From DASUFE01 sp036274675 (GTDB lineage Bacteria > Pseudomonadota > Gammaproteobacteria > HTCC5015): DNA of 64,000 nucleotides. The DNA lies in the NCBI GenBank assembly GCA_036274675.1, contig DASUFE010000105.1:1-64000 (forward strand), given 5' to 3'. Both the position numbers and the translations under genes were made by a program. This document shows, piece by piece, positions 8,447-17,126 of this stretch. The notes under the pieces are model-generated. The model was given only the letters and a program-made list of their open reading frames with translations, had not been told where the DNA came from and did no database searches. The first letter of the stretch is position 1. The number at the start of each line of letters is the position of its first letter.

Positions 8447-9571
8447 ATGTCGGATAAGTTGCGGGTGCTGGTAGTCGACGATTCCAAAGTCATTCGTAAA
8501 GCCTTTGCTCGTATTCTCGGCGAACAGTATGACCTGGTCGAAGCGGGGGATGGTGAAGAAGCCTGGGACAAGCTGGAAGGCGATGACGAAATCTGCGCGG
8601 TTTTCACCGACCTCAATATGCCGCATCTGGACGGCAACGGGCTGCTGGCGCGCATCCGCGCCTCCGAGGACGAGAGCCTCAAGAATATTCCGGTGATTCT
8701 GGTCACCGCCGCCGAAGACGGGGCCGATAAAACCAAGTCGGCGCTGACCGCGGGCGCCACCGACTACGTATTGAAACCCTTCGACTCGGTTTTCCTGCAA
8801 TCCAAAGCCAAGGCCCACGTCAAGCCGCGCGACAAGATAGTCGATGACGGCAAGACGGCCAGCATGGATACCCTGACGCGCCTGGCCAACCGCACGTTCT
8901 TCATGGAGCGCGGCGAACAGGAGATGTCGGCCGCGAACCGCAAGAAATCCGAACTCGCGCTGATCATGATGGCGCTCGATGACTTCGACAAGCTGGTGGA
9001 GAATACCGAGAAGCAGCTGGTCAACGGCCTGATCCGCAAGATCGGCTCCTATATGTCTTCCGAGCTTCGCCTCGAGGATACGGTGGGACGCATCGAGAAG
9101 GATCGCTTCGCCATCCTGCTGGTCGGTTGCGAGCTGCAGAATGCCTACAACCTCGCGGAAAGGCTGCGCTTGAAAATCCGCCAGAAAACCATTCGCCACA
9201 AGGAACAGACCTTCAAGGTATCCGTAAGTGTTGGTATTTCCGCGCTGCCGACCAATATTAACCGCACCTTCGATATGCTGATGCTCGAAGCGGACCGACG
9301 CCTGCAGGAAGCGATCAAACAGGGTGGTGACGCGGTGATGCCAAAACCCGAAGGCGCGGCCAAGAAGACCGCTCCCATCGACCCGGAAATCGCCGCGCTG
9401 CTGGCCGACGCGATGGGCAAGCTGTCGCGCCGGGACGCGAAGCTTAACGATGAGGAAGCTGTGGCATTGCTGAGAAGACTGCTGCCGCTGTTGGAGTACT
9501 GCGATGGAATCCTCAAGCTTGAGTTGGGCGAGCTGCTGGAAAAATTAAAGAAGAAGTATCCGGGCTTTTGA
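8447..9571 (+). CDS. Response regulator with degenerate GGDEF domain (second of a pair)
   Basis: 374-residue paralogue of the preceding regulator. The receiver is intact: D11/D12, D55 in FTDLNMPHLDG, and K110 in VLKPF. The GGDEF-like domain keeps the entry motif MDTLTRLANRTFF, but the active-site sequence is EKDRF (217-221) instead of GGDEF, so cyclase activity is improbable. A C-terminal helical segment with paired Leu-rich stretches (AVALLRRLLPLLEYCDGILKLELGE region) matches the tail of the first copy, which suggests a shared partner. AAGGAG lies 6-11 bases before the ATG, a strong ribosome site. Tandem duplication followed by divergence of the motif is the simplest reading. Confidence 0.85.
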   Translation: MSDKLRVLVVDDSKVIRKAFARILGEQYDLVEAGDGEEAWDKLEGDDEICAVFTDLNMPHLDGNGLLARIRASEDESLKNIPVILVTAAEDGADKTKSALTAGATDYVLKPFDSVFLQSKAKAHVKPRDKIVDDGKTASMDTLTRLANRTFFMERGEQEMSAANRKKSELALIMMALDDFDKLVENTEKQLVNGLIRKIGSYMSSELRLEDTVGRIEKDRFAILLVGCELQNAYNLAERLRLKIRQKTIRHKEQTFKVSVSVGISALPTNINRTFDMLMLEADRRLQEAIKQGGDAVMPKPEGAAKKTAPIDPEIAALLADAMGKLSRRDAKLNDEEAVALLRRLLPLLEYCDGILKLELGELLEKLKKKYPGF

Positions 9572-9629
9572 TCCCTCGCAGCGGGATGAAGTTATCTATC
9601 TAAGCCACAAAAGAAAACAAACCAAGAAT

Positions 9630-9738
9630 CTCTCGCGGAGACGCAGTGACGCAGGGCTCGCCGCGAAATTAGATCAATATTTTAAGAATAAAGAATTTTT
9701 TCTCTGCGTTTACCTGCGCCTCCGCGCCCCTGCGAGAG
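9630..9738. repeat. Intergenic palindromic repeat, CTCTCGCGGAGACGC type
   Basis: The arms 9630-9654 and 9714-9738 are inverted copies with about 6 mismatches in 25. The spacer is AT-rich. It sits between the convergent ends of the second regulator and zapE. It is closest to the element at 24273-24375. Confidence 0.75.
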
Positions 9739-9766
9739 AAAAATATAAATAATCCTGGAAGCGACT

Positions 9767-10843
9767 TCAGCTTGAGTGAGGTTTTGCCAGGTATTCCTCG
9801 GATTGCATTTCGAACAACCGACTGGTGGCGCGCTTGAATTCCGCCGTCAGGCGCTTGCCGCGGTATAGCTCGTCCGGCGGCGCGTCGGCGGAAACCACCA
9901 GCTTGACCTTGTGCGCATACAGAACGTCGATCAGGTTCAGGAAGCGGCGCGCAGTGTCGTCAGAGGTCGGATCCATCACCTTCACGCCCGATAGCAGCAG
10001 GCTGTGGAAGCGGCTGGCAATCTCGATGTAATCGTTCTGCGAACGCGCGGACCGGCACAGCACCTGGAAGTCGAACCAGATGACGCCCTTTACCATGCCC
10101 TTGAAGGCGACAGGACGCTGGCAGATTTCGATTTCACCGGGGCCGGCTCCGCCACTGCTGAGGTGGGTGAAGGTCGACTCCATCCGGCTCCGGGTCTGGT
10201 CATTCAATGGATAATGATAGGTGCCTTCCCGCTGCAGGGTGCGCAGACGGTAATCGATCCGGCTATCGAGGTGGACGATCTGCAAATGGCGCTTGATCAA
10301 CTCGATCGCGGGCAGAAAACGCGCGCGCTGCAGGCCGTTCTTGTACAGTTCCGCGGGCTCGGTATTGGATGTCGTCACCAGGCAGACGCCGGCGGCGAAC
10401 AGGTTTTTGAGCAAGCCTGACAGGATCATCGCATCCGTGATATCGGTGACGATAAACTCGTCCAGACACAGCACCCGGCATTGGCTGGCCAGGTACTGCG
10501 CGACCTGCTGCAGTGGATCACTGCGTTTCTGCTGCTTGAGCTGGAAATGCACCGTCTGCATAAAATGGTGAAAATGCGTGCGCTTTTTCTCGGGGAAAGG
10601 GAGAGTCTCGTAAAAAATATCCATCAGCATTGTCTTGCCGGCGCCGACGCCTCCCCAAAGATAAAGTCCCGCGGACGAGGTCTTGCTGCCAAACAGTTTA
10701 CCCAGGAATCCGCGCTCCGCGGCCGTCTCCGGAACCAGTGCCTGTGCGAGGCGGTCCAGATATTTCAGCACACGTTCCTGCTGCGGATCCTTGCTCAAGG
10801 ACTGTTGCTGGCTGCGCGCCTGATACAATTCGGCCGGTGTCAT
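9767..10843 (-). CDS. zapE: Cell division AFG1-family ATPase ZapE
   Basis: 358-residue AAA-type ATPase of the AFG1/ZapE family, which associates with the Z-ring in Gammaproteobacteria. The Walker A motif GGVGAGKTM is followed by the ZapE segment FHHFM, and Walker B is CLDEF in the sequence VLCLDEFIVTDITDAM. The sensor region has LVTTSNTEP. The C-terminal part contains VIWFDFQVLCRSARSQNDYIEIA, also typical. Length is normal. The gene is transcribed away from the acyl-CoA ligase gene, with about 180 bases between them. It is often encoded alone, as here. Confidence 0.93.
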   Translation of the reverse strand: MTPAELYQARSQQQSLSKDPQQERVLKYLDRLAQALVPETAAERGFLGKLFGSKTSSAGLYLWGGVGAGKTMLMDIFYETLPFPEKKRTHFHHFMQTVHFQLKQQKRSDPLQQVAQYLASQCRVLCLDEFIVTDITDAMILSGLLKNLFAAGVCLVTTSNTEPAELYKNGLQRARFLPAIELIKRHLQIVHLDSRIDYRLRTLQREGTYHYPLNDQTRSRMESTFTHLSSGGAGPGEIEICQRPVAFKGMVKGVIWFDFQVLCRSARSQNDYIEIASRFHSLLLSGVKVMDPTSDDTARRFLNLIDVLYAHKVKLVVSADAPPDELYRGKRLTAEFKRATSRLFEMQSEEYLAKPHSS

Positions 10844-11024
10844 TAAGGAAGCTCCATGGATCGGCCGCTATTCTATAGTAAATAACCGCGGCTTCGCAGC
10901 GGATTCCGTTTGTGACCCAATGCACATTGGGGCTCTGAAGCTACCCTTTTGGGGGTTTAATTTTCCACCCAGGAATTATAATCTCCCCTGATTGCATTCA
11001 CCTTTTGTTCGTTTGGAGAACCGA

Positions 11025-12815
11025 GTGACGGATATTATCGCGCCTGACCAGGCCAAAACGCTGTCCGAGTTGTTCCGGGAGCGTGTCGGCAAGATGCCTG
11101 ACAAGATCGCATACCGGCAGTACGATGCGACGCGGGAACAATGGGTCGCAACCAGTTGGCGCGAAATGGCGGGCGAGGTCGCGCGTTGGCAGGCCGCATT
11201 GCGGAGCAGCGGGCTGGTCAAGGGCGACCGGGCCGCCGTCATGTTGCGTAACTGCCGTGAATGGGTCCTGTTCGATCAGGCCGCGCTCGGCCTGGGGCTG
11301 ATTACAGTTCCGCTGTACATAGAGGACCGCGCCGAAAACGCAGCTTTCATTTTGCGTAACGCCGAAGTGAAATTCCTGCTGGTGGAAGGCGCCGAACAGT
11401 GGCGCGCCTTGTTGTGTTGTGAAGACGGCTTGCCCACGGTGCGGCATATCGTCAGCCTGCAGGAGATCCAGGGCGCGACGGACCCGCGCCTGCGGGAACT
11501 CAAGCGCTGGCTGCCGGAGACGACCCCGGCATTGCACACCGAACCCATGTCTCCGGACGAACTGGCCAGCATCGTTTACACGTCGGGCACCACCGGCAAG
11601 CCCAAAGGCGTCATGCTGACGCACCGCAATATCCTGCACAATGCCTGGTCGAGCGCCCGCACGGTGGATATCGACAGCGGCGCGGAGTTTCTGTCGTTCC
11701 TGCCGCTTTCGCATACGCTGGAGCGCACCATCGGCTACTACCTGGCGATGATGGTCGGCGGCACCGTCACCTACAACCGCTCGATCAAGCTGCTGCCGGA
11801 CGACCTGGTGGCGATCCGGCCCAGTGTGCTGATTTCAGTGCCACGCATCTATGAGCGCGTGTATGCGAAGGTGAGTGAAGCCCTGAAATCGCAACCGCGC
11901 CTGCGGCGCCTGCTGTTCGAAGCGACACTCCATGTCGGCTGGAAGCGTTTCAAATGGCGGCAGCGCGAGATGGCATGGAGTCCATGGCTGTTGTTGTGGC
12001 CGCTGCTCGATCGCCTGGTTGCGCGCAAGATCATGAGCCGTCTGGGTGGGCGCGTGCGCTTCGCCATCTGCGGCGGCGCGCCGCTGCCGTCCGGCGTATC
12101 GAGGTTTTTCATCAGCCTCGGGCTCAACTTGCTGCAAGGCTACGGCCTTACCGAGGCCAGCCCCGTCATCAGTGTGAACCGTGAACGGCGTAACCGTCCC
12201 GACGGCATCGGGTTGCCGCTGCCCGATATCGAAGTGCGCATCGCCGCGAACGGCGAACTGGAAACCCGCAGTCCCTGCGTCATGCGCGGGTACTGGCAGG
12301 ACGAGGCCGCGACCCGCTTGGCCTTTACCACGGACGGCTGGCTCCGGACGGGCGACAAGGCGCGCATGGACGAGGACGGCTTTCTGTATATAACAGGACG
12401 GCTAAAAGAGATCATCGTACTCAGCAACGGTGAAAAAGTGCCCCCGGCCGACATGGAAATGGCGATCTCGATGGATCCCCTGATCGAGCAGGTGATGGTG
12501 GTCGGCGAGGCCAGGCCTTATCTGACGGCGCTGGTCGTGCTGAACCCGGACGTATGGCGTGTGCTGGCCCGCGAACGGGGCGTAGATCCGAACGATACCG
12601 CTTCCCTGCGGCAACAGAAGATTCTCAGCGAACTGCTGCATGTCATATCGTCGCGACTGAAGGAGTTCCCCGGTTACGCCCAGGTACGCAAGGTTTTCCC
12701 CACCTTGCAGCCCTGGACGGTGGAAGACGGCATGCTGACACCGACATTGAAACTCAAGCGCAACAGCTTGCTGGAAAAATATGCCTCCGAAATCGCAGGG
12801 CTGTATAAAGACTAA
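11025..12815 (+). CDS. Long-chain fatty acid-CoA ligase (AMP-binding)
   Basis: About 596 residues. Cytoplasmic or membrane-associated acyl-adenylate-forming enzyme that activates long-chain fatty acids to CoA thioesters. I choose GTG 11025 because GGAG lies 7 bases upstream; the in-frame TTG at 10992 has no such site. Motifs: YTSGTTGKPKGVMLTH (P-loop, about 184-199), FLPLSHTLERT, GYGLTEASPVIS, WLRTGDKARMDEDGFLYITGRLKEII and a C-terminal KLKRNSLLEKY with the catalytic Lys region. It resembles the FAA1/FadD15-type long-chain ligases (AMP-dependent synthetase with a hydrophobic linker) more than classical E. coli FadD. No beta-oxidation genes are adjacent. Confidence 0.9.
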   Translation: MTDIIAPDQAKTLSELFRERVGKMPDKIAYRQYDATREQWVATSWREMAGEVARWQAALRSSGLVKGDRAAVMLRNCREWVLFDQAALGLGLITVPLYIEDRAENAAFILRNAEVKFLLVEGAEQWRALLCCEDGLPTVRHIVSLQEIQGATDPRLRELKRWLPETTPALHTEPMSPDELASIVYTSGTTGKPKGVMLTHRNILHNAWSSARTVDIDSGAEFLSFLPLSHTLERTIGYYLAMMVGGTVTYNRSIKLLPDDLVAIRPSVLISVPRIYERVYAKVSEALKSQPRLRRLLFEATLHVGWKRFKWRQREMAWSPWLLLWPLLDRLVARKIMSRLGGRVRFAICGGAPLPSGVSRFFISLGLNLLQGYGLTEASPVISVNRERRNRPDGIGLPLPDIEVRIAANGELETRSPCVMRGYWQDEAATRLAFTTDGWLRTGDKARMDEDGFLYITGRLKEIIVLSNGEKVPPADMEMAISMDPLIEQVMVVGEARPYLTALVVLNPDVWRVLARERGVDPNDTASLRQQKILSELLHVISSRLKEFPGYAQVRKVFPTLQPWTVEDGMLTPTLKLKRNSLLEKYASEIAGLYKD

Positions 12816-12819
12816 TACA

Positions 12820-13027
12820 AACCACAGAGCTCACGGAGCACTGATTTCACTTTGATTTAACTACCCCATCTATCCTGCCCCCGCTGCGGGAAGTCTTGCG
12901 TACTTGCGTAACAGGGGAGGCCCGATAGATCCGGTGCGCGATAATAAAAGCACTGTCCGACTAATAACCCCAAAAGACTTGGGTTCGAAAGATTCCTGCC
13001 TCGGTGCGCTCTCTGTTCTCTGTGGTT
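12820..13027. repeat. Intergenic palindromic repeat, AACCACAGAG type (long form)
   Basis: The left arm 12820-12838 and right arm 13009-13027 are inverted copies (about 4 mismatches in 19), the same termini as the element at 1168-1296 but with a 170-base centre. It lies between the convergent acyl-CoA ligase and GGDEF-EAL genes and touches both stop codons. The centre has no recognisable gene. Confidence 0.7.
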
Positions 13028-13031
13028 GGAA

Positions 13032-16000
13032 TTATTGGAAATTTGGGGGATTGATGAGGAACTCTTCCGCCTCCTTTTCGCCGAGCGGCTTGGAGATATA
13101 ATAGCCCTGGATATACTGGCAGCCCATGCGGCTTAAGATCTGGAACTGGCCGCGCGTTTCCACACCCTCGGCGATCACCTGCATGTCGAGGTCATGCGCC
13201 AGGTCGATGACGGCCCGCGTCACGTTCAGGCTGTTGCTGTCCACGGTCATGGATTGCACGAAGCCGCGGTCGATCTTCAACATGTCGACGGGCAGCTTGG
13301 TGAGGCGGCTCAGCGAGGAATAGCCCACGCCGAAGTCGTCGATGCTGATATGGATGCCGAGCTTGCTCAGCACGTTGAAGATCTCCGCCGAGCGGGTGGA
13401 ATTTTCCATGATCACGCCCTCGGTCAGCTCCAGCCGTATACAATCGTTGGTCAGCTTGTTGTCCTTGATGACGTTGCCGATTTCGGCCAGGATCGCCGTG
13501 TTGTTGAAATGGATCGCCGACAGGTTGATGTTCATTTTGATATCGGCGGCCTGCGGGTGTTTTTTCTGCCACAGCTTCAGCTTCTTCGCCGCCGAGTTCA
13601 GCACCAGGTAGTCGATGTCGCGGATAATGCTCATTTCCTCGGCCAGCGGGATAAAGTCGTGCGGCTCGAGGAAGCCGCGCAGGGGATGTATCCAGCGCAC
13701 CAGCGCCTCGAAGCCCGAGATGCGTTTTTCCGCGATGTTGTAGATCGGCTGATAATAGACTTTGAGTTCGTTGTTGGCTACGGCGTGTCGCAGGTCGGTT
13801 TCCAGTTTCAGGACATGCACCATTTCCTCGTGCATGCGCGAATCGAAGATGGCGTGGCGCGCCTTGCCCGCCTGTTTCGCGCTGTACATGGCGATATCCG
13901 CGTCGCGGATGATGTCCTGAGGATTGGAGTAGCCGCGGTTGCTAAGGGCAATGCCGATGCTGGCGCTGGTGAAGGTCTCGTGCTGGTCCAGGAGGATGGG
14001 CTTGGACAGCGTCTGCTGGATGCGGTTTGCGATGTTGACCGTCTCTTCCTCGTTCGGAACGGATTCGAGCAGAATTGCGAATTCGTCGCCGCCGAAGCGC
14101 GCAATGTGGTCGCCGGGGCGCAGACAGTTCTTCAGCAACTGTGCGACCTGCTCCAGGAACATGTCGCCGTAGGAGTGGCCGAGGCTGTCGTTGATGTACT
14201 TGAAGCGGTCGAGATCGAGGAACAGCACCGCGAAGGTGTAGTCCTTGCGGCGTTCGGTGTGCTCGATCGCATGCCGCAGCAGCGTGTTGAAATAGTTGCG
14301 GTTGGGCAGACCGGTTAGTGCGTCGTGGAAGGCGTCCTTGCGCAGCTGGTCCTCGGCCTTGCGGTAATGGGTCATGTCGATGGCGTAGATGTGCACCTGC
14401 TGCAGGTCCTGCTGCAGGTGGTAGTTCCACTGAAAAGTGGAGTCCCCCACCGAGGATTCGATCGACAGCGTCTGGCCGCCGTTGGCTACGGTCTTGCGGA
14501 TCAGTTCTTCGTGATTCTTCGGCAAGAGCGCGTTCACGCTCGTGAAGTCGAGCCGCTTCATCATCTGGGCGCAGGCGGGGTTGCTGAAAATGATGCGGCC
14601 CTCGAGGTCGGTCGTGACCACCATGTTCGGGTTGAGCAGGGAAATGCGCGCCAGTTGACGGTTCTCCGCCTCCATGCGCTGGCGTTCCAGCTCCACGCCG
14701 ACGCGACCGGCGAAAATCTTCAGGATCTGCATCTCGCGCAGGTGCGCGTCCAGCCGCTTGGTGCTCATTACGGCGATATGTCCGAGGATGCGGCGGTCGC
14801 TGCCGAGCACCGGGATCGCAATATAGCCTTCGATCTTGTGCTTCTTCAGCCACTTGTTCTCGGGGAAGTTGCGGTACACGCTGTGCGTGTAGTGAATGAT
14901 CTGGTCGCCGTTCTTGGCGTCGAAGCTGCTGTTCTCCTGGCGGTACTCAAAAGGTTCCAGGTACTGTTGCTTGTGCAGCGCGTATTCGACCTTGAAGCTG
15001 CTGTTGTCGACGGCTTCGGCGATCAGGCAGTAGTCCGCATCGAAGATGGCGGACAGGTGCTTGAGCAGGGTGCGGAAATATTCCTGACCGGTTTTGCCGA
15101 CCGTGCCTTCCAGCACCGCCTGCATGGCCGTTTCGTTCTGCTTGCGTTCAAGCGCGGTCGCGATGATGTTGGCGGCGATGCGCAGCGCGTCCACCTCGGC
15201 GCTCGACCATTCGTGGTACTGGTTGCAGGCGTCGAAGCCCAGGAACCCCCACCATTTGCCGTCCACGAAGATCGGCACCATGGCGGTGGACTTGACGTTG
15301 TTCTTTTTGAAGAATTGCTGCTCGCCCGGCGGCAGCTCGTCGGTCTTGGCGATTACGATGCCGCCCTGACTGAGGATATCCTTGATGCGCTCGAGGCCCA
15401 TTTTGGAGAGCGCCATGTTCTTGTACTCCGCCTGCTCCAGCCGGCTGTCGATGCCCTTGTTGACCCATTCGAAGGACAGCGTGCTGAGTTCGTCGCCGGC
15501 GAGATCCGCGTGGTTGCTGAACAGATAGGCGCGGCTGGCGTTGCTGGCGTGCCCGAGTTCCTTGATCACCACCTGCATCGCGTCTTCCCAGCGGTGGGCG
15601 TCCATCAGGTTGCGCGTTATCTTGGAGGTCGCCGACAGGATGACATCGCGGTTGCGCAACTCCTTGGCGGTCTTCACGATGACGCTGATATCGTCTTCTT
15701 CCGAAGGCTGGCTGACGGGCATGTCCTGGGTATGGGTCCGCTCCACCAGCGCCTCGCGGGTGCTCTTGAGCTGCGATTCACGCGAGCTCTGAGCCAGGAA
15801 CGAGGCCAGCAGCGAGGCATAGGCGTGCACGAAAGGCACGTCGTCATCGGAGAACTGCCCCGGTTCGTTATGATACAGGGCGAGCATGCCCAGCACTTCC
15901 TTGTTGTTGCGGATCGGCACGCAGATGCCGGACTCGGCTTTCTGTTTGCGCAGGTGGCCGGAAGGCCTGAAGCGCTTTTCCTTGCGCAGGTCTTCGATCA

Positions 16001-17087
16001 CAAAGGGAGCGTTACTGCCGACCGCGTAACCCAGCTCGTTATCCTTGTTGGCCGGCAGGCTGAAATTTCCGATCAGGCCGGACTCGACGCCGGTCGCCGC
16101 GCACAGTTCGCCCGCTTCCGTCGTCCGGTTGATGACGAAGATCTCGCACATCCAGGCGTCAAGCGTCTGGGTCAGCAGCAGCGCGGCCTGCCGGAAGAAT
16201 TCCTCCGGTTTGGGACGGGTGGCGCCGAATTCGGCGATGCGGGCGAGTATGTTCTGCTGCTGCTGTTTTACGATGTAGCGCTGTTTCAGCTGTTCGCGCT
16301 CGCTCACATTGCGCGCATTGCCGTAGATGCGGACGACGCGCCTTTCTTCCTCGTTCCAGACCGGTTCGCCGGCGCTTTCCAGCCAGATGTTGCGGCCGTC
16401 GCTGGTGGCGACACGATACTGCACGGAGGCCGGCGTATTTTGCAGCAGGGTTTCGACGAAACTCTTGATCGCCGGCAGGTCGTCGGGATAGACGAAGGCG
16501 ATCCAGCCGCCCTTGTCCGTCACCGCTTCCCGTGAATGGCCGGTGACCAGCTGGAACGAGTCGGATACCCATTCGGTGATCATGCGGCCGTCGCCGTCGA
16601 TGCGCGCTTCGTAGGCATAGGCGGGATTGCGGCAACCGAGCGCGCGCAGTTCGTTGCGCAGCGGGGACAGGCGCTTGGCGAGCAGGGCATAGCGCAGGAT
16701 CATCTGCACCAGGTGCGCCATGCCGGGCGATTCGGTGTGCTCCATCGGGAATGTGTGCAGGGCGCCCATGGCGCGCGCCTGTTTCAGGATCGGCTGCTCG
16801 ACTTCGCGGGCGAAGGAGATGAGCGGCAAATCCGGATTGGCGGCGGTGAGTTCGGCCAGGCGCGCCAGCGTCTGCTTGGTAAGCAGCAGATGGTCGCAGA
16901 TGATCAGGTTGTAATCGGCGTTCTGCAGTTCCTGCAGGAAGTCATTGGCGTTGCGCGGGTTCTTGAGTTCGATCCTGACTTCAGTGTTTTCCTTGAGGCG
17001 GGCGAGCAGGTCCATGTTGTCGGCCTGGCCTTTGACGGCAAGCAGCAGCCTCAGGAAGGGACGGCTCAGCTCAGGTTTCGGTTTCAT
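13032..17087 (-). CDS. Multi-sensor GGDEF-EAL protein (PAS-GAF-GAF-GAF-PAS-GGDEF-EAL)
   Basis: 1351-residue soluble cyclic di-GMP signalling protein. Domains in order: an N-terminal receiver-like fold (1-125) with a degenerate phospho site (LIICDHLLLTK), PAS (~155-270), GAF (~285-435), GAF (~485-650), GAF (~665-800), PAS (~810-930), GGDEF (~935-1095) and EAL (~1100-1345). The GGDEF motif is intact (FGGDEF, 999-1003), and so is the EAL motif (FEALVRW, E1127), with DDFGVGYSSL and the late EGVET also present. Both diguanylate cyclase and phosphodiesterase activity are therefore possible. No membrane segment is seen, so the sensed signal is cytoplasmic or diffusible. The antiporter gene follows the 5' end by 39 bases on the same strand and may share a transcript. 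Confidence 0.92.
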   Translation of the reverse strand: MKPKPELSRPFLRLLLAVKGQADNMDLLARLKENTEVRIELKNPRNANDFLQELQNADYNLIICDHLLLTKQTLARLAELTAANPDLPLISFAREVEQPILKQARAMGALHTFPMEHTESPGMAHLVQMILRYALLAKRLSPLRNELRALGCRNPAYAYEARIDGDGRMITEWVSDSFQLVTGHSREAVTDKGGWIAFVYPDDLPAIKSFVETLLQNTPASVQYRVATSDGRNIWLESAGEPVWNEEERRVVRIYGNARNVSEREQLKQRYIVKQQQQNILARIAEFGATRPKPEEFFRQAALLLTQTLDAWMCEIFVINRTTEAGELCAATGVESGLIGNFSLPANKDNELGYAVGSNAPFVIEDLRKEKRFRPSGHLRKQKAESGICVPIRNNKEVLGMLALYHNEPGQFSDDDVPFVHAYASLLASFLAQSSRESQLKSTREALVERTHTQDMPVSQPSEEDDISVIVKTAKELRNRDVILSATSKITRNLMDAHRWEDAMQVVIKELGHASNASRAYLFSNHADLAGDELSTLSFEWVNKGIDSRLEQAEYKNMALSKMGLERIKDILSQGGIVIAKTDELPPGEQQFFKKNNVKSTAMVPIFVDGKWWGFLGFDACNQYHEWSSAEVDALRIAANIIATALERKQNETAMQAVLEGTVGKTGQEYFRTLLKHLSAIFDADYCLIAEAVDNSSFKVEYALHKQQYLEPFEYRQENSSFDAKNGDQIIHYTHSVYRNFPENKWLKKHKIEGYIAIPVLGSDRRILGHIAVMSTKRLDAHLREMQILKIFAGRVGVELERQRMEAENRQLARISLLNPNMVVTTDLEGRIIFSNPACAQMMKRLDFTSVNALLPKNHEELIRKTVANGGQTLSIESSVGDSTFQWNYHLQQDLQQVHIYAIDMTHYRKAEDQLRKDAFHDALTGLPNRNYFNTLLRHAIEHTERRKDYTFAVLFLDLDRFKYINDSLGHSYGDMFLEQVAQLLKNCLRPGDHIARFGGDEFAILLESVPNEEETVNIANRIQQTLSKPILLDQHETFTSASIGIALSNRGYSNPQDIIRDADIAMYSAKQAGKARHAIFDSRMHEEMVHVLKLETDLRHAVANNELKVYYQPIYNIAEKRISGFEALVRWIHPLRGFLEPHDFIPLAEEMSIIRDIDYLVLNSAAKKLKLWQKKHPQAADIKMNINLSAIHFNNTAILAEIGNVIKDNKLTNDCIRLELTEGVIMENSTRSAEIFNVLSKLGIHISIDDFGVGYSSLSRLTKLPVDMLKIDRGFVQSMTVDSNSLNVTRAVIDLAHDLDMQVIAEGVETRGQFQILSRMGCQYIQGYYISKPLGEKEAEEFLINPPNFQ

Positions 17088-17126
17088 AAGCCCGCCACAG
17101 GGAGATGCATACAGGGATGTCCAAGC

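Noticed and set aside
8447..9571. Second regulator considered an active diguanylate cyclase
   Set aside because: The motif reads EKDRF, lacking the Gly-Gly and Glu needed for catalysis.
12981..12996. Sequence GGGTTCGAAAGATTCC resembling a tRNA T-loop
   Set aside because: No acceptor, anticodon or D stem can be drawn around it, and it lies within a palindromic repeat.
14325..16535. Very long plus-strand open frame (736 codons) opposite the GGDEF-EAL gene
   Set aside because: It is an antisense shadow in high-GC coding DNA; the minus-strand protein has clear domains, and this frame has none.
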